A stretch of DNA of 64,000 nt, taken from NCBI GenBank assembly GCA_958295765.1, contig CATQHB010000002.1:1066091-1130090 (forward strand), in the 5' to 3' direction. The position numbers and the translations under genes were made by a program. The stretch is from an uncultured Dehalococcoidia bacterium. GTDB taxonomy: Bacteria > Chloroflexota > Dehalococcoidia > Lucifugimonadales > UBA3495. Positions 50,083 to 58,077 of this stretch are shown here, piece by piece (position 1 is the first letter of the stretch; each line of letters begins with the position of its first letter). Under the pieces are notes generated by a model. The model worked only from the letters and a program-made list of their open reading frames with translations, searched no databases and had not been told where the DNA came from.

Positions 50083-50339
50083 TGTATCTAATCCTCCTAC
50101 TTAGACGGAAACCGGACCCCGCCCCGGGCTAAACCGTAACGGAGTATCCTAATAGTATATCTGAACCGGCATACGCGCGCACCTCTAAGAATTGGCTCTA
50201 ACCTAACTCTATCATAAAACAAGTTTGAATGTTCTATCTCAGGCAGAGAAAACAGGGCAATGGCGTCTTAAATTGAGGGTGGGAGTGGGTTAAACTTGGG
50301 TTATTTCGGGGGGTTGCCAGACCCCAGGATCGACCGCAG

Positions 50340-51313
50340 CAAACGCCACCAGTTGCTGGACAACCTCGCTATCTCTAGCTGAGCTACCAGCTGCGGAGCC
50401 GACTCTTGGGTGTCTATATCGAACTCTTCGGCAAGAGCAAACTGGAATGGTTTCAGACCTTTCTGGAACTGCTCCACGACATCCCGTCCCACGACACCTT
50501 CAGCGACGTCTGCTCCCGGCTGGATCCAGGGCAATTCCAAAAGTGTTTCATGACCTGGCCCCCGGCAGTGGCCGACCTGACCCCCGGGGAAGTGGCTGCC
50601 ATCTACGGCAAGACGTCGCGCCCTTCCCACGACCCGCACGCGGACAAAGGGGCCCTCCCCCTGGTCAGCACTTGGGCCTCGACCAACGCCCTGACTCTGG
50701 GTCATGTCAAGACCGGGGAGAAGTCCAACGAAATCAGCGCCATTCCCCGATTGCTGCACTTGCTGGCGCTGAAGGGTAACTGGTGTCAACAGCACGAGGA
50801 GGTGCGGGACCGGCTTGCCGGAGCGGAGGAGTTCGGCTTCGCTGGGGTGCCTCGCGACTAGCCACTACCTTGAACTAGGGGCACGGACGGGTTGAGCGAC
50901 GGGAGTGCTGGGTTATCAGCGACCCCTCCTGCCTGGAATACCGGCGCGCCAGCCAAGACAGGCCCAATCTGCGCTCGGTGGTCAAAGGGGTGAGCCTCCG
51001 GGAGACCCCCGAGGAGGCCACGGTGCAGTCCCGATACTACGTTAGCAGCTTGGCCCTTCCGGCGGAACGGCTGCTGGCGGCGGCGCGCACCCACTGGAGC
51101 ATCGGGAACCAGCTGCACTGGAGCCTGGATGTGACCTTCCGGGAAGACCAGTGCCGGATCCGCAAGGATCACGCATCCCAGAACATGGACATACTGAGGC
51201 AGACGGACCACAATCTACTCAAGAACGAAGCCGGCCCGGAGGCGGTTCTCCAGGGGAAATGTCTCCAGGCAGGCTGGGACCGGGACTACCTGCTGAAAGT
51301 CCTCCGCAGTTAA
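50340..51313 (+). pseudogene. Degenerate ISAs1-family transposase
   Basis: Fragments in at least three frames read like an ISAs1 transposase. LAELPAAEPTLG near 50380 is followed, after a shift, by YIELFGKSKLEWFQTFLELL and ISAIPRLLHLL. The central catalytic segment is deleted, joining directly to ALKGNWCQQHEEVRDRL. After another shift and a stop come WVISDPSCLEYRRASQDRPN and THWSIGNQLHWSLDVTFRED, with RIRKDHASQNMDILR to the end. It cannot make an active enzyme. It forms the right edge of the accessory island, next to the nuo promoter. Confidence 0.85.
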
Positions 51314-51347
51314 GACGCGATTGCCTCGACCCCGCCACCCCCATCAA

Positions 51348-51376
51348 TTGACACCCTTCCCCCCCAGTGATATTAT
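51348..51376 (+). promoter_or_regulatory. nuo operon promoter
   Basis: A perfect TTGACA (51348-51353), a 17-nt spacer and TATTAT (51371-51376) lie 47 nt before nuoA. The predicted leader contains a GGCGGG/CCCGCC hairpin at about 51395-51412. The ISAs1 relic ends only 35 bp upstream. Confidence 0.8.
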
Positions 51377-51423
51377 GGCATCGCTAATTTTGGGGCGGGT
51401 TCGGCCCGCCGGATGTTGAAAGA

Positions 51424-51819
51424 TTGCCAGCTTTTGACCCTAATGTATTCGCCGGCAACTGGACTATGGTGGCTCTCTCCGCCATTGTAGCGGTGGTGGC
51501 TATTGGCGGGATGTTCCTGGGTTCCCGCATCCTGTCCTCCCGCCGGCCCAACGCCACCAAGCTGACTACCTATGAGTGTGGCATTGCGCCGGCCCGCTAT
51601 TCCTGGTCCAACATCAACCTGCGGTTCTACATTTTCGCCATCCTCTTCCTTATCTTCGACGTGGAAGCCGTCTTTCTCTTTCCCTGGGCGGTCATCTTCC
51701 TGGAGCAGCGCGACCTGGGAAACTCCATACCCTTCTATGCTATGCTGCTGTTTCTGGGTATTCTCTTCTTTGCCATCATCTACGGCTGGAAAAAGGGAGT
51801 TCTTGAATGGCAGAAATAA
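51424..51819 (+). CDS. nuoA: NADH-quinone oxidoreductase subunit A
   Basis: A 131-residue membrane subunit with three helices. The conserved [42 protein letters not shown] region is split by the matrix-side loop. The start is TTG at 51424 ([11 protein letters not shown]), with GTTGAAAGA as a weak ribosome-binding site. Its last codons overlap nuoB. It heads the Complex I operon. Confidence 0.95.
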   Translation: MPAFDPNVFAGNWTMVALSAIVAVVAIGGMFLGSRILSSRRPNATKLTTYECGIAPARYSWSNINLRFYIFAILFLIFDVEAVFLFPWAVIFLEQRDLGNSIPFYAMLLFLGILFFAIIYGWKKGVLEWQK

Positions 51820-52340
51820 TCCTCGGCCCCGGCAATCAGCCGGCGCCCAGCCTCCTTAATCAAGCCACCGCCGGCAAAGTTCCCGGCGTGATTACTACGT
51901 CCACGGAGCAGCTATTCGGAATGGCCCGCAAGTCCTCGCTGTGGATGTTGAGCTTTGGCCTGGCCTGCTGCGCCATTGAGATGATTTCCACCTATATGGC
52001 GCACCATGACTTTGACCGGTTCGGCGTGGTTACCTGGCCCTCGCCCCGCCAGTCGGACGTGATGATTGTGGCCGGCACGGTGGTCAAGAAAATGGCCGAG
52101 CCGATTCGCCTGCTCTACGAACAGATGCCGGATCCCAAGTGGGTTATCGCCATGGGCAGTTGCGCCACCAATGGCGGGCCGTACTACCGCTCCTATTCGG
52201 TAGTGATGGGCGTTGACCACGTCATTCCGGTGGACGTTTATGTGCCGGGCTGCCCGCCCCGCCCGGAGGCCCTGCTGTTCGGCATCCTTAAACTCCAGGA
52301 AAAAATTATGCAGGACGCCAGGAACAGTGGCGGCAAATAG
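51807..52340 (+). CDS. nuoB: NADH-quinone oxidoreductase subunit B (N2 cluster)
   Basis: A 177-residue subunit that binds the terminal 4Fe-4S cluster N2. Ligands are C54 and C55 ([10 protein letters not shown]), C119 (GSCATNGG) and C149 (VPGCPPRPE). It overlaps nuoA by 13 nt and nuoC by 14 nt. It passes electrons to quinone at the junction with NuoD and NuoH. Confidence 0.97.
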   Translation: MAEIILGPGNQPAPSLLNQATAGKVPGVITTSTEQLFGMARKSSLWMLSFGLACCAIEMISTYMAHHDFDRFGVVTWPSPRQSDVMIVAGTVVKKMAEPIRLLYEQMPDPKWVIAMGSCATNGGPYYRSYSVVMGVDHVIPVDVYVPGCPPRPEALLFGILKLQEKIMQDARNSGGK

Positions 52341-52854
52341 GCATAGCGCCGGCAGCGAAGCCGAGGCCGAACAGCCCGATTACTCCCTCCTGACCGAATC
52401 GGGACGGGAGGCGTTGGCGGTGGCCGAAGCCCTTTTCCAGGAGTTCAACCCCCAGCCGGGACTGCTGGCGGACTTGCCGCAGGTGACCGTTGACTCAGCC
52501 TCCATCGACCGGGTTTGCCAACTGGCTAAAGATGACCCCCAACTGGCCCTCAAGATGCTGCTCTGCCTTTCCTGTGTGGACTATGAGGAATACTTTCAGT
52601 TGGTTTATTTCCTGCACTCGCTTGACCAAGAGCGGACGCTGGTAATCAAGGCCAACGTCCCGTATGATAACCCCCGCCTGCCCTCGGTGGCCGGGGTGTG
52701 GGCCGCCGCCGAGTGGTATGAGCGGGAGGCCCGGGACCTGTTCGGCGTGGAGTTTGACGGCAACCCGGACGCGGCCCCGCTGCTGCTCTATGAGGGTTTT
52801 GAGGGCTTTCCGGGACGCAAGGAGTTTCCTTTCTACGAGTACCGGGAGTTCTAG
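52327..52854 (+). CDS. nuoC: NADH-quinone oxidoreductase subunit C
   Basis: About 175 residues from a GTG at 52327. The frame is open from 52213, but that part only shadows nuoB. The family signature [20 protein letters not shown], then [19 protein letters not shown], is intact, and the end reads [14 protein letters not shown]. It is a peripheral-arm 30-kDa subunit that docks to NuoD. The N-terminal 20 or so residues are hydrophilic and variable. Confidence 0.93.
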   Translation: MAANRHSAGSEAEAEQPDYSLLTESGREALAVAEALFQEFNPQPGLLADLPQVTVDSASIDRVCQLAKDDPQLALKMLLCLSCVDYEEYFQLVYFLHSLDQERTLVIKANVPYDNPRLPSVAGVWAAAEWYEREARDLFGVEFDGNPDAAPLLLYEGFEGFPGRKEFPFYEYREF

Positions 52855-52859
52855 CCGCA

Positions 52860-53123
52860 ATGGAATCGGAAGCGCCGACCGTCTTGACCGCGCGGGTGCA
52901 TTGGGATGACGACCGTTATATCGCAACTATTGACGGCCTGGATCTGGCGGCGGAGGGGGAAACGGTGGGCGAGGCCCAGGACGGGTTAATCAACCTGATG
53001 CGCAACTGGATTGAAATTCAGGACGGCAAGAGCGCGCTGGAGGAAACCCTGGCCCAGGCCGGTTTCCCCGGGGTGGCCGAGGACACCGAACTACAGTTAG
53101 AGTTTGTGGAGCTTGTGGAGTAG
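52860..53123 (+). CDS. HicB-like protein (first of two) inside the nuo operon
   Basis: An 87-residue protein (TARVHWDDDRYIATIDGLDL, then EGETVGEAQDGLINLMRNWI) with the HicB-antitoxin-like beta-alpha fold: a partly degraded RNase-H-like sheet followed by a helix. It begins 5 nt after nuoC. No HicA toxin gene and no DNA-binding tail are present. Its place between nuoC and nuoD is unusual and the function is unknown. Confidence 0.7.
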   Translation: MESEAPTVLTARVHWDDDRYIATIDGLDLAAEGETVGEAQDGLINLMRNWIEIQDGKSALEETLAQAGFPGVAEDTELQLEFVELVE

Positions 53124-53450
53124 GTGGTTGAACCGGCAGAGATTCCCGGCCCCGTCCCGGACCGCGTAAAGCAGGATGCGTTGGACAAGATTGTTTACCA
53201 GATAGAGGAGTCCAGGGAGGGGAGTAATTGCCTGGCCTATTGCCCGGAGTTGGTGATTACCGCCTTTGGCGATAGCCCGGAGGAGGCCCGCAATGCGCTC
53301 CGCGCCGAAATCTCTGCCTATTTAGAGGATTGCGAAGAGCTGGGTATTCTGGACGACGTGTTGATTGACGCCGGTTTCTACGATAATGATGAGGTCTGGA
53401 TGAGCAGCCTGGTTACCCCGCCCAAGGAACCGCGCATTACTTTTCTGTAG
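53124..53450 (+). CDS. HicB-like protein (second of two) inside the nuo operon
   Basis: A 108-residue protein starting with GTG immediately after the previous stop. It contains DKIVYQIEESREGSNCLAYC, ITAFGDSPEEARNALRAEIS and AYLEDCEELGILDDVLIDAG. The HicB-like pattern is clearer than in its neighbour and they may be diverged duplicates. It ends 5 nt before nuoD. No toxin partner is evident. Confidence 0.7.
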   Translation: MVEPAEIPGPVPDRVKQDALDKIVYQIEESREGSNCLAYCPELVITAFGDSPEEARNALRAEISAYLEDCEELGILDDVLIDAGFYDNDEVWMSSLVTPPKEPRITFL

Positions 53451-53455
53451 GGATA

Positions 53456-54625
53456 GTGGACAGGGACAAAGTGGTAGAAAGCCAGATTGACATAACCGCC
53501 GGCCCGCCGCCTGATGCGCCGCCCAACGCCGAACCGGTGGAGATGCTGCTCAATATGGGGCCGCAGCATCCCTCCACTCACGGGGTCTTTCGGATGGTGC
53601 TGTGGGTTGACGGGGAGAAAATCGTCGCGGTGGAACCCCATATCGGCTACCTGCACCGGGGTTCGGAAAAGCTGTGCGAAGGGGAGCAGTACCACCAGGT
53701 AATTACCCTCTTTGACCGGCTGGACTACGTTGCCAACTTTAACAACGAACTGGTCTATTGCCAGGCGGTGGAGAAGTTGATGGGCTTGACCGTGCCGGAA
53801 CGGGCCGAGTACGTGCGGGTGATTCTCTGCGAGTTGAACCGCATCGCCAGCCACCTGCTTTACGTCGGCACTATCGGCCTGGACGCCGGGGCAATGACGC
53901 CGACGATGTTCGCCTTCCGGGGGCGGGAGCGGATTCAGGCCCTCTTTGAGGCGGTCTCCGGCGCCCGGATGATGCACAACTATTTCCGCATCGGCGGCCT
54001 GAAAGAGGAACTGCCGGATAACTTTGAGCAGCTAATCCGGGACTTGCTGCCCCTGCTCCGGGAGGACGTGGCGGAGAGCGACAAAATCCTGACCTTTAAC
54101 GAGATTTTCCTCTCCCGCCTCAAGGACGTGGGCCGCATCAGCGCCGAGGACGCGATTGATTTCGGCTTTACCGGCCCTTGCCTGCGGGGCTGCGGTGTTG
54201 AGTATGACGTGCGCAAGGCGCAGCCTTACTCGGTGTACGACCGCTTTGACTTTGACGTCCCGGTGGGGCTGGACGGGGATTGCTGGGATCGGCACTGGGT
54301 ACGGATTCAGGAAATGTATGAATCCCTGAGCATCGTTGAGCAGGCTCTGGCGCAAATGCCCGGCGGCAGCGTGGCGTCATCCCTGGGCCGCCGTCTCATC
54401 CGGCCCCCGGCCGGGGAGGTCTATGCGCGGGCGGAAAACCCCCGGGGGGAGATGGGCGTTCACCTGGTCAGCAAGGGCGCCGACCGCCCCTACCGCCTCA
54501 AGGTACGCCCGCCCTCCTTCTGCAACCTGTCCGCTATCAAGTATTTGCTTAAGGACTCGTGGATTGCCGACTCGGTGGTAATCCTCGGTTCCCTGGACAT
54601 TGTGCTGGGGGAGGTGGATCGGTAA
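53456..54625 (+). CDS. nuoD: NADH-quinone oxidoreductase subunit D
   Basis: A 389-residue 49-kDa subunit. It has LLNMGPQHPSTHGVFRMVLW, the HRGSEKLCEGEQYHQVI helix, LNRIASHLLYVG and RGCGVEYDVRKAQPYSVYDR. With NuoB and NuoH it forms the quinone site. The start is GTG at 53456. The first 30 or so residues vary between species. Its TAA overlaps the nuoH ATG. Confidence 0.97.
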   Translation: MDRDKVVESQIDITAGPPPDAPPNAEPVEMLLNMGPQHPSTHGVFRMVLWVDGEKIVAVEPHIGYLHRGSEKLCEGEQYHQVITLFDRLDYVANFNNELVYCQAVEKLMGLTVPERAEYVRVILCELNRIASHLLYVGTIGLDAGAMTPTMFAFRGRERIQALFEAVSGARMMHNYFRIGGLKEELPDNFEQLIRDLLPLLREDVAESDKILTFNEIFLSRLKDVGRISAEDAIDFGFTGPCLRGCGVEYDVRKAQPYSVYDRFDFDVPVGLDGDCWDRHWVRIQEMYESLSIVEQALAQMPGGSVASSLGRRLIRPPAGEVYARAENPRGEMGVHLVSKGADRPYRLKVRPPSFCNLSAIKYLLKDSWIADSVVILGSLDIVLGEVDR

Positions 54626-55824
54626 TGCCTCCCGTCGGCTGGTATCAGATTTTCTGGATGGTGGTCGGGCTGCTGGCGATGTTCACCGCCCTGGCGACGG
54701 TGGTGCTTTCCCTGGTCTGGCTGGAGCGCAAGACCCTGGGCCGGTTGCAACTCCGGTTAGGCCCGACCCGCACCGGGCCGATGGGCCTGTTGCAGCCAGT
54801 CGCCGATGCGGTCAAGCTGATTCTGAAAGAGGACATCATTCCCGATTCCTCGGACAAGGCCATTTTCTGGGTGGCGCCGGTCATCGTGGTGGTTTCCGCC
54901 TTTATGATTTGGGTCACCATTCCGGGGAGTGAGGGCCTGGTACTGCGGAACCTGGAACTGGGGCTGTTCTACATCACAGCCTTTGCCGTGTTAGGCATCC
55001 TGGGCCTGGTGCTGGCCGGCTGGGGGTCGGCCAACAAGTACGGCGTGCTGGGGGGCCTGCGGTCGGCGGCCCAGCTAATCAGCTATGAGATACCGGTCAT
55101 AATGGTGGTGGTTTCGGTGGGGATGCTGGCCCAATCCCTGGACTTGCGGGTGATTGTCGCCAATCAGGCCCAGATTCCCTATGCGCTGATTCTGCCCCTG
55201 GGTTTGGTGGTATTCTTTATCGCCGGGCTGGCCGAGGTGGGGCGCACGCCCTTTGATATTTATCACGCCGAGTCGGAGGTGGTGGGCGGCCCCTTTGTGG
55301 AATACAGCGGCGCCCACTGGTCGGTTTTCTTTCTGGCCGAATACATCAATACCTTTGCCATTGCCGCGCTGGTGGCCCTGCTTTTCCTGGGCGGCTGGTC
55401 GTGGCCCTGGCAATCCGCCGCTTTGAGTTGGCTGCCGGCCCTGCCCCCGGTGGCCTGGTTGGGGCCTTTGCTGAGCGTAATCTGGTTCCTGATTAAGGTT
55501 TATGCGGTTATACTGGTGGTGTTCTGGATCAGGGGAACCTTCCCCCGGCTCCGCATTGACCAGTTGATGGCCTTTGCCTGGAAGGTAATGGTTCCCTTGT
55601 CCTTCTATTCCATCGTGATTACGGCCCTCTACCTGTTCTATGACTGGCCGGCCTGGACGCTTACCCTGATGTCCCTGGCCGGGCTGGCCGTGGTGGGTTA
55701 TCTGGTTTACCGGCGGATGATGGCCCCGGTGCGGCGGGTGGCCGAGGTAAAGGCCCGGCAGGCGGCGCAACTGGCGGAACGGCGCGCCGCCCGGGAAGCG
55801 GCGGCCCGGCAAGGATCTCGGTAA
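54625..55824 (+). CDS. nuoH: NADH-quinone oxidoreductase subunit H
   Basis: 399 residues from ATG 54625, coupled to the nuoD stop (TAATG). It has eight membrane helices, with LVWLERKTLGRLQLRLGPTR near residue 30, VGRTPFDIYHAESEVVGGPF and a final basic Ala/Arg-rich tail (RAAREAAARQGSR) longer than usual. It anchors the peripheral arm and forms the quinone channel. Confidence 0.96.
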   Translation: MPPVGWYQIFWMVVGLLAMFTALATVVLSLVWLERKTLGRLQLRLGPTRTGPMGLLQPVADAVKLILKEDIIPDSSDKAIFWVAPVIVVVSAFMIWVTIPGSEGLVLRNLELGLFYITAFAVLGILGLVLAGWGSANKYGVLGGLRSAAQLISYEIPVIMVVVSVGMLAQSLDLRVIVANQAQIPYALILPLGLVVFFIAGLAEVGRTPFDIYHAESEVVGGPFVEYSGAHWSVFFLAEYINTFAIAALVALLFLGGWSWPWQSAALSWLPALPPVAWLGPLLSVIWFLIKVYAVILVVFWIRGTFPRLRIDQLMAFAWKVMVPLSFYSIVITALYLFYDWPAWTLTLMSLAGLAVVGYLVYRRMMAPVRRVAEVKARQAAQLAERRAAREAAARQGSR

Positions 55825-55861
55825 ACATAAGGACCGTGGTAAACATTAGGAAGTGTGAGCA

Positions 55862-56425
55862 ATGCTGAATAGCGTTAAAGGGATGTTGTTGACCCTGGCC
55901 TCTACCTTCACCGGGCTGCGCCGTCCGGTAACCCGGCAGTACCCCACCGTGCCGACGCCGGTGCAGCCCCGCTTTATGGGCTTTCCGGCCCTGACCTGGG
56001 ACAACGGGGTGAATGAACCCTACTGTACCGGGTGCATGGTCTGTATCCGCAACTGCCCGACCCAATGTATGTCGGCCAGTATGATGGACAACCCGTTGAA
56101 CGCCGAGGGGCAAAGCTCCCGCCGGAAAATAGTTGACTACTTTGAGATTAACCTGAACCGCTGTATCCTGTGCGGGATTTGCGTTGAGGTTTGCAACTTT
56201 GACGCCATCGTGATGAGCCACGAACACGAGATGAGCACCTATGAGCGCAACGGCGACCGGGTGAATCTGCCGGCCCTCTTGGAAATCGGCCAGAAGTACC
56301 AGCGGGAAACTACCTGGATTCCCCCCACGGTGCTGGCGAAGGCCAAGAAGGACGCCGAGGATGCTGCTAAAGCAGCGGAGGCCGCTAAAGTGGAGGCCGC
56401 CGCGGCGGTGGAAGGCGGGGAGTAA
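55862..56425 (+). CDS. nuoI: NADH-quinone oxidoreductase subunit I (2x 4Fe-4S)
   Basis: A 187-residue ferredoxin-type subunit with ligand sets CTGCMVCIRNCPTQ and CILCGICVEVCNFDAI. The second set lacks the usual Pro after its last Cys. It carries clusters N6a and N6b between the peripheral arm and NuoB. An Ala/Glu-rich C-terminal tail of about 25 residues (AEDAAKAAEAAKVEAAAAVE) is an addition. AGGAAGTGTGAGCA precedes the ATG. Confidence 0.96.
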   Translation: MLNSVKGMLLTLASTFTGLRRPVTRQYPTVPTPVQPRFMGFPALTWDNGVNEPYCTGCMVCIRNCPTQCMSASMMDNPLNAEGQSSRRKIVDYFEINLNRCILCGICVEVCNFDAIVMSHEHEMSTYERNGDRVNLPALLEIGQKYQRETTWIPPTVLAKAKKDAEDAAKAAEAAKVEAAAAVEGGE

Positions 56426-56485
56426 ACCGCCGCAACGCAGGGGAAGAGAACCATTCCGAAACGCGAAGACGAAAGAAACCTGAAC

Positions 56486-56719
56486 TTGTCGGGCGACCAC
56501 CCGGCCTACTGTACCTGCCAGAATTGCGCCGACAGGTTCCTGAAAAAGAATAAGATAAAGCCGGGCCGGCGGGCGCGCGCCGCCCCGGAGAAAGTCAGGC
56601 CCCACCCGGCCGGCTGCGACTGCGCCACCTGTCGCCTGCTGGGTTCCGTCGGCGACTTGCCCCGGTTGGAACGGCAGAAGAAGGGGTTGCTGGGCCGCTT
56701 GTTCGGGAAAGGTAAGTAG
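56486..56719 (+). CDS. Small Cys/His-rich protein with two HPxxCxCxxC motifs
   Basis: A 77-residue protein (TTG start) in which HPAYCTCQNC at residues 5-14 and HPAGCDCATC near residue 43 repeat the pattern HPxxCxCxxC. Each presents three cysteines and one histidine, a likely zinc-binding set. Basic linkers surround them, and the end is LLGRLFGKGK. The frame is open further upstream without an ATG. It lies 60 nt after nuoI and may be read with it. I do not recognise the family. It could be an assembly factor or an unrelated passenger. Confidence 0.65.
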   Translation: MSGDHPAYCTCQNCADRFLKKNKIKPGRRARAAPEKVRPHPAGCDCATCRLLGSVGDLPRLERQKKGLLGRLFGKGK

Positions 56720-56784
56720 TCGGGGCCGGTTCGTAGCGCAGTCCACCAAAAGCGGGACTGACAATAGTTACAACAGAGTAATCA

Positions 56785-56995
56785 TAGGAGTTATGCAGTT
56801 GGTATGTCATTCCGACCGCAGGGAGGAATCTAAAACGCCTGGCCGTTGTCCCGTTCCGGTTCCGACAGAAACCTGGCTTATGCAGGAGTTTAGATTCCTC
56901 GCTCCGCTCGGAATGACATTAAATAGAAATGACGGCAAAGCTCCGCTCGGAAAGGCATAGAGCTTTCAATGGCGCCGGGCTTTCAATGTTCCATA
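56785..56995. repeat. R4 long element between the two halves of the nuo operon
   Basis: It begins ATAGGAGTTATGCAGTTGGT and continues with CATTCCGACCGCAGGGAGGA, GTTCCGACAGAAACC, TTTAGATTCCTCGCTCCGCT and GAGCTTTCAATG. This is the same order as the copy at 47.38-47.58 kb. It separates nuoI and its small neighbour from nuoJ. The remaining spacer to 57149 shows no clear promoter. Confidence 0.85.
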
Positions 56996-57149
56996 GGCAA
57001 TTGCGTAACTTCTACGGCGGTTACGAGGGAGAAACAAAAGGCAAGGTTATGAACACTGACTCCAACGGCATCAGAGTTGCGCCGATTTTGGCGATACCCG
57101 GTCGAAGCCGTCATCCTGTCGGCTCCCGCTTTGGCGAGGTTAGCTAACC

Positions 57150-57638
57150 GTGTCTTGGTTCCTGTTTATCATATTGGCGGTGTTCACCCTGGGCGGCGGC
57201 CTGGGCGTGGTAATTACCCGCAATGTGGTGCACGCCGCCCTGTTCCTGCTGGTCTCCCTGGTGGCGGTGGCCGGCGTGTATCTGATCCTCTTTGCCGAGT
57301 TCCTGGCCCTGGTGCAGGTGCTGATTTACGGCGGGGCCATCATTATCGTGCTGCTCTTTGCCATAATGCTGACCCGCACCGCCGAGTACCCGTACATTTC
57401 CGACAACCGGCAGTGGCCCCTGGCCGCCATTGCCGCCGCCGGGGTCGGCGTGGTGCTGGGCGCCGCTTTCTGGATCAACGGCGTCTCTCAATCCACCCCC
57501 AACAGTCCCACTTTCAGCGAATTATCCAACTCTCTCTTTACCCGGTGGGCCATCCCCTTTGAGGTGGCCTCGCTGGTATTGCTGGTGGCCCTCATCGGGG
57601 CCATCATCATCGCCCGCGCCGGGGAGGACAGCCGGTAG
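57150..57638 (+). CDS. nuoJ: NADH-quinone oxidoreductase subunit J
   Basis: A 162-residue protein with five membrane helices and the conserved EFLALVQVLIYGGAIIIVLLFAIML segment. The start is GTG at 57150, with no strong ribosome-binding site (GGCGAGGTTAGCTAACC upstream). It is part of the proton-pumping membrane arm. It starts a second sub-cluster, nuoJ-N, after a spacer of 430 bp. Confidence 0.93.
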   Translation: MSWFLFIILAVFTLGGGLGVVITRNVVHAALFLLVSLVAVAGVYLILFAEFLALVQVLIYGGAIIIVLLFAIMLTRTAEYPYISDNRQWPLAAIAAAGVGVVLGAAFWINGVSQSTPNSPTFSELSNSLFTRWAIPFEVASLVLLVALIGAIIIARAGEDSR

Positions 57639-57641
57639 CTT

Positions 57642-57962
57642 ATGGTTCCGTTGGTTTACTTTCAACTGTTAAGCGCGGCCCTGTTTATCATCGGGCTGTA
57701 CGGGGTGATGGCCCGGCGCAGCGCCGTGCTGATTATAATGTCCATTGAGTTGATGCTGAACGCGGTCAACATCAACCTGATTGCCGCCGCCTCTCACCGG
57801 GAGGGCTGGGGCAGCTTTGTCAACTTTGACGGCCAGATAATCGCCATTTTTATCATCACCGTCGCCGCCGCCGAGGTGGGGCTGGCTATGGCGATTATCC
57901 TGCGGATGTACCGGAACCGGGCCACGGTCAACGTGGACGAAATAGACTTGATGAAATGGTAG
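57642..57962 (+). CDS. nuoK: NADH-quinone oxidoreductase subunit K
   Basis: A 106-residue protein with three helices. It has MSIELMLNAVNINLIAAASH with the conserved membrane Glu, and FIITVAAAEVGLAMAIIL with the second Glu. It starts 3 nt after nuoJ. It resembles MrpC and completes the E-channel region of Complex I. Confidence 0.96.
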   Translation: MVPLVYFQLLSAALFIIGLYGVMARRSAVLIIMSIELMLNAVNINLIAAASHREGWGSFVNFDGQIIAIFIITVAAAEVGLAMAIILRMYRNRATVNVDEIDLMKW

Positions 57963-58077
57963 CGATGAGCGCACTGTTTTACACCCGGAGGCACCGGGAC
58001 ACGGGAGAGCGCAGCGATGCCCCGGTGTCCTTGCGTGAAATAAACCCCGGTGGCAAAAGGGAGGGCAGGGCTTAATT

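Noticed and set aside
47285-51313. Prophage or integrative element
   Set aside because: No integrase, phage structural gene or tRNA attachment site is present. Only IS and TIR genes are seen.
52860-53450. A complete HicAB toxin-antitoxin system in the nuo operon
   Set aside because: Neither small gene has the HicA dsRBD-like pattern with its conserved His. Both look HicB-like only.
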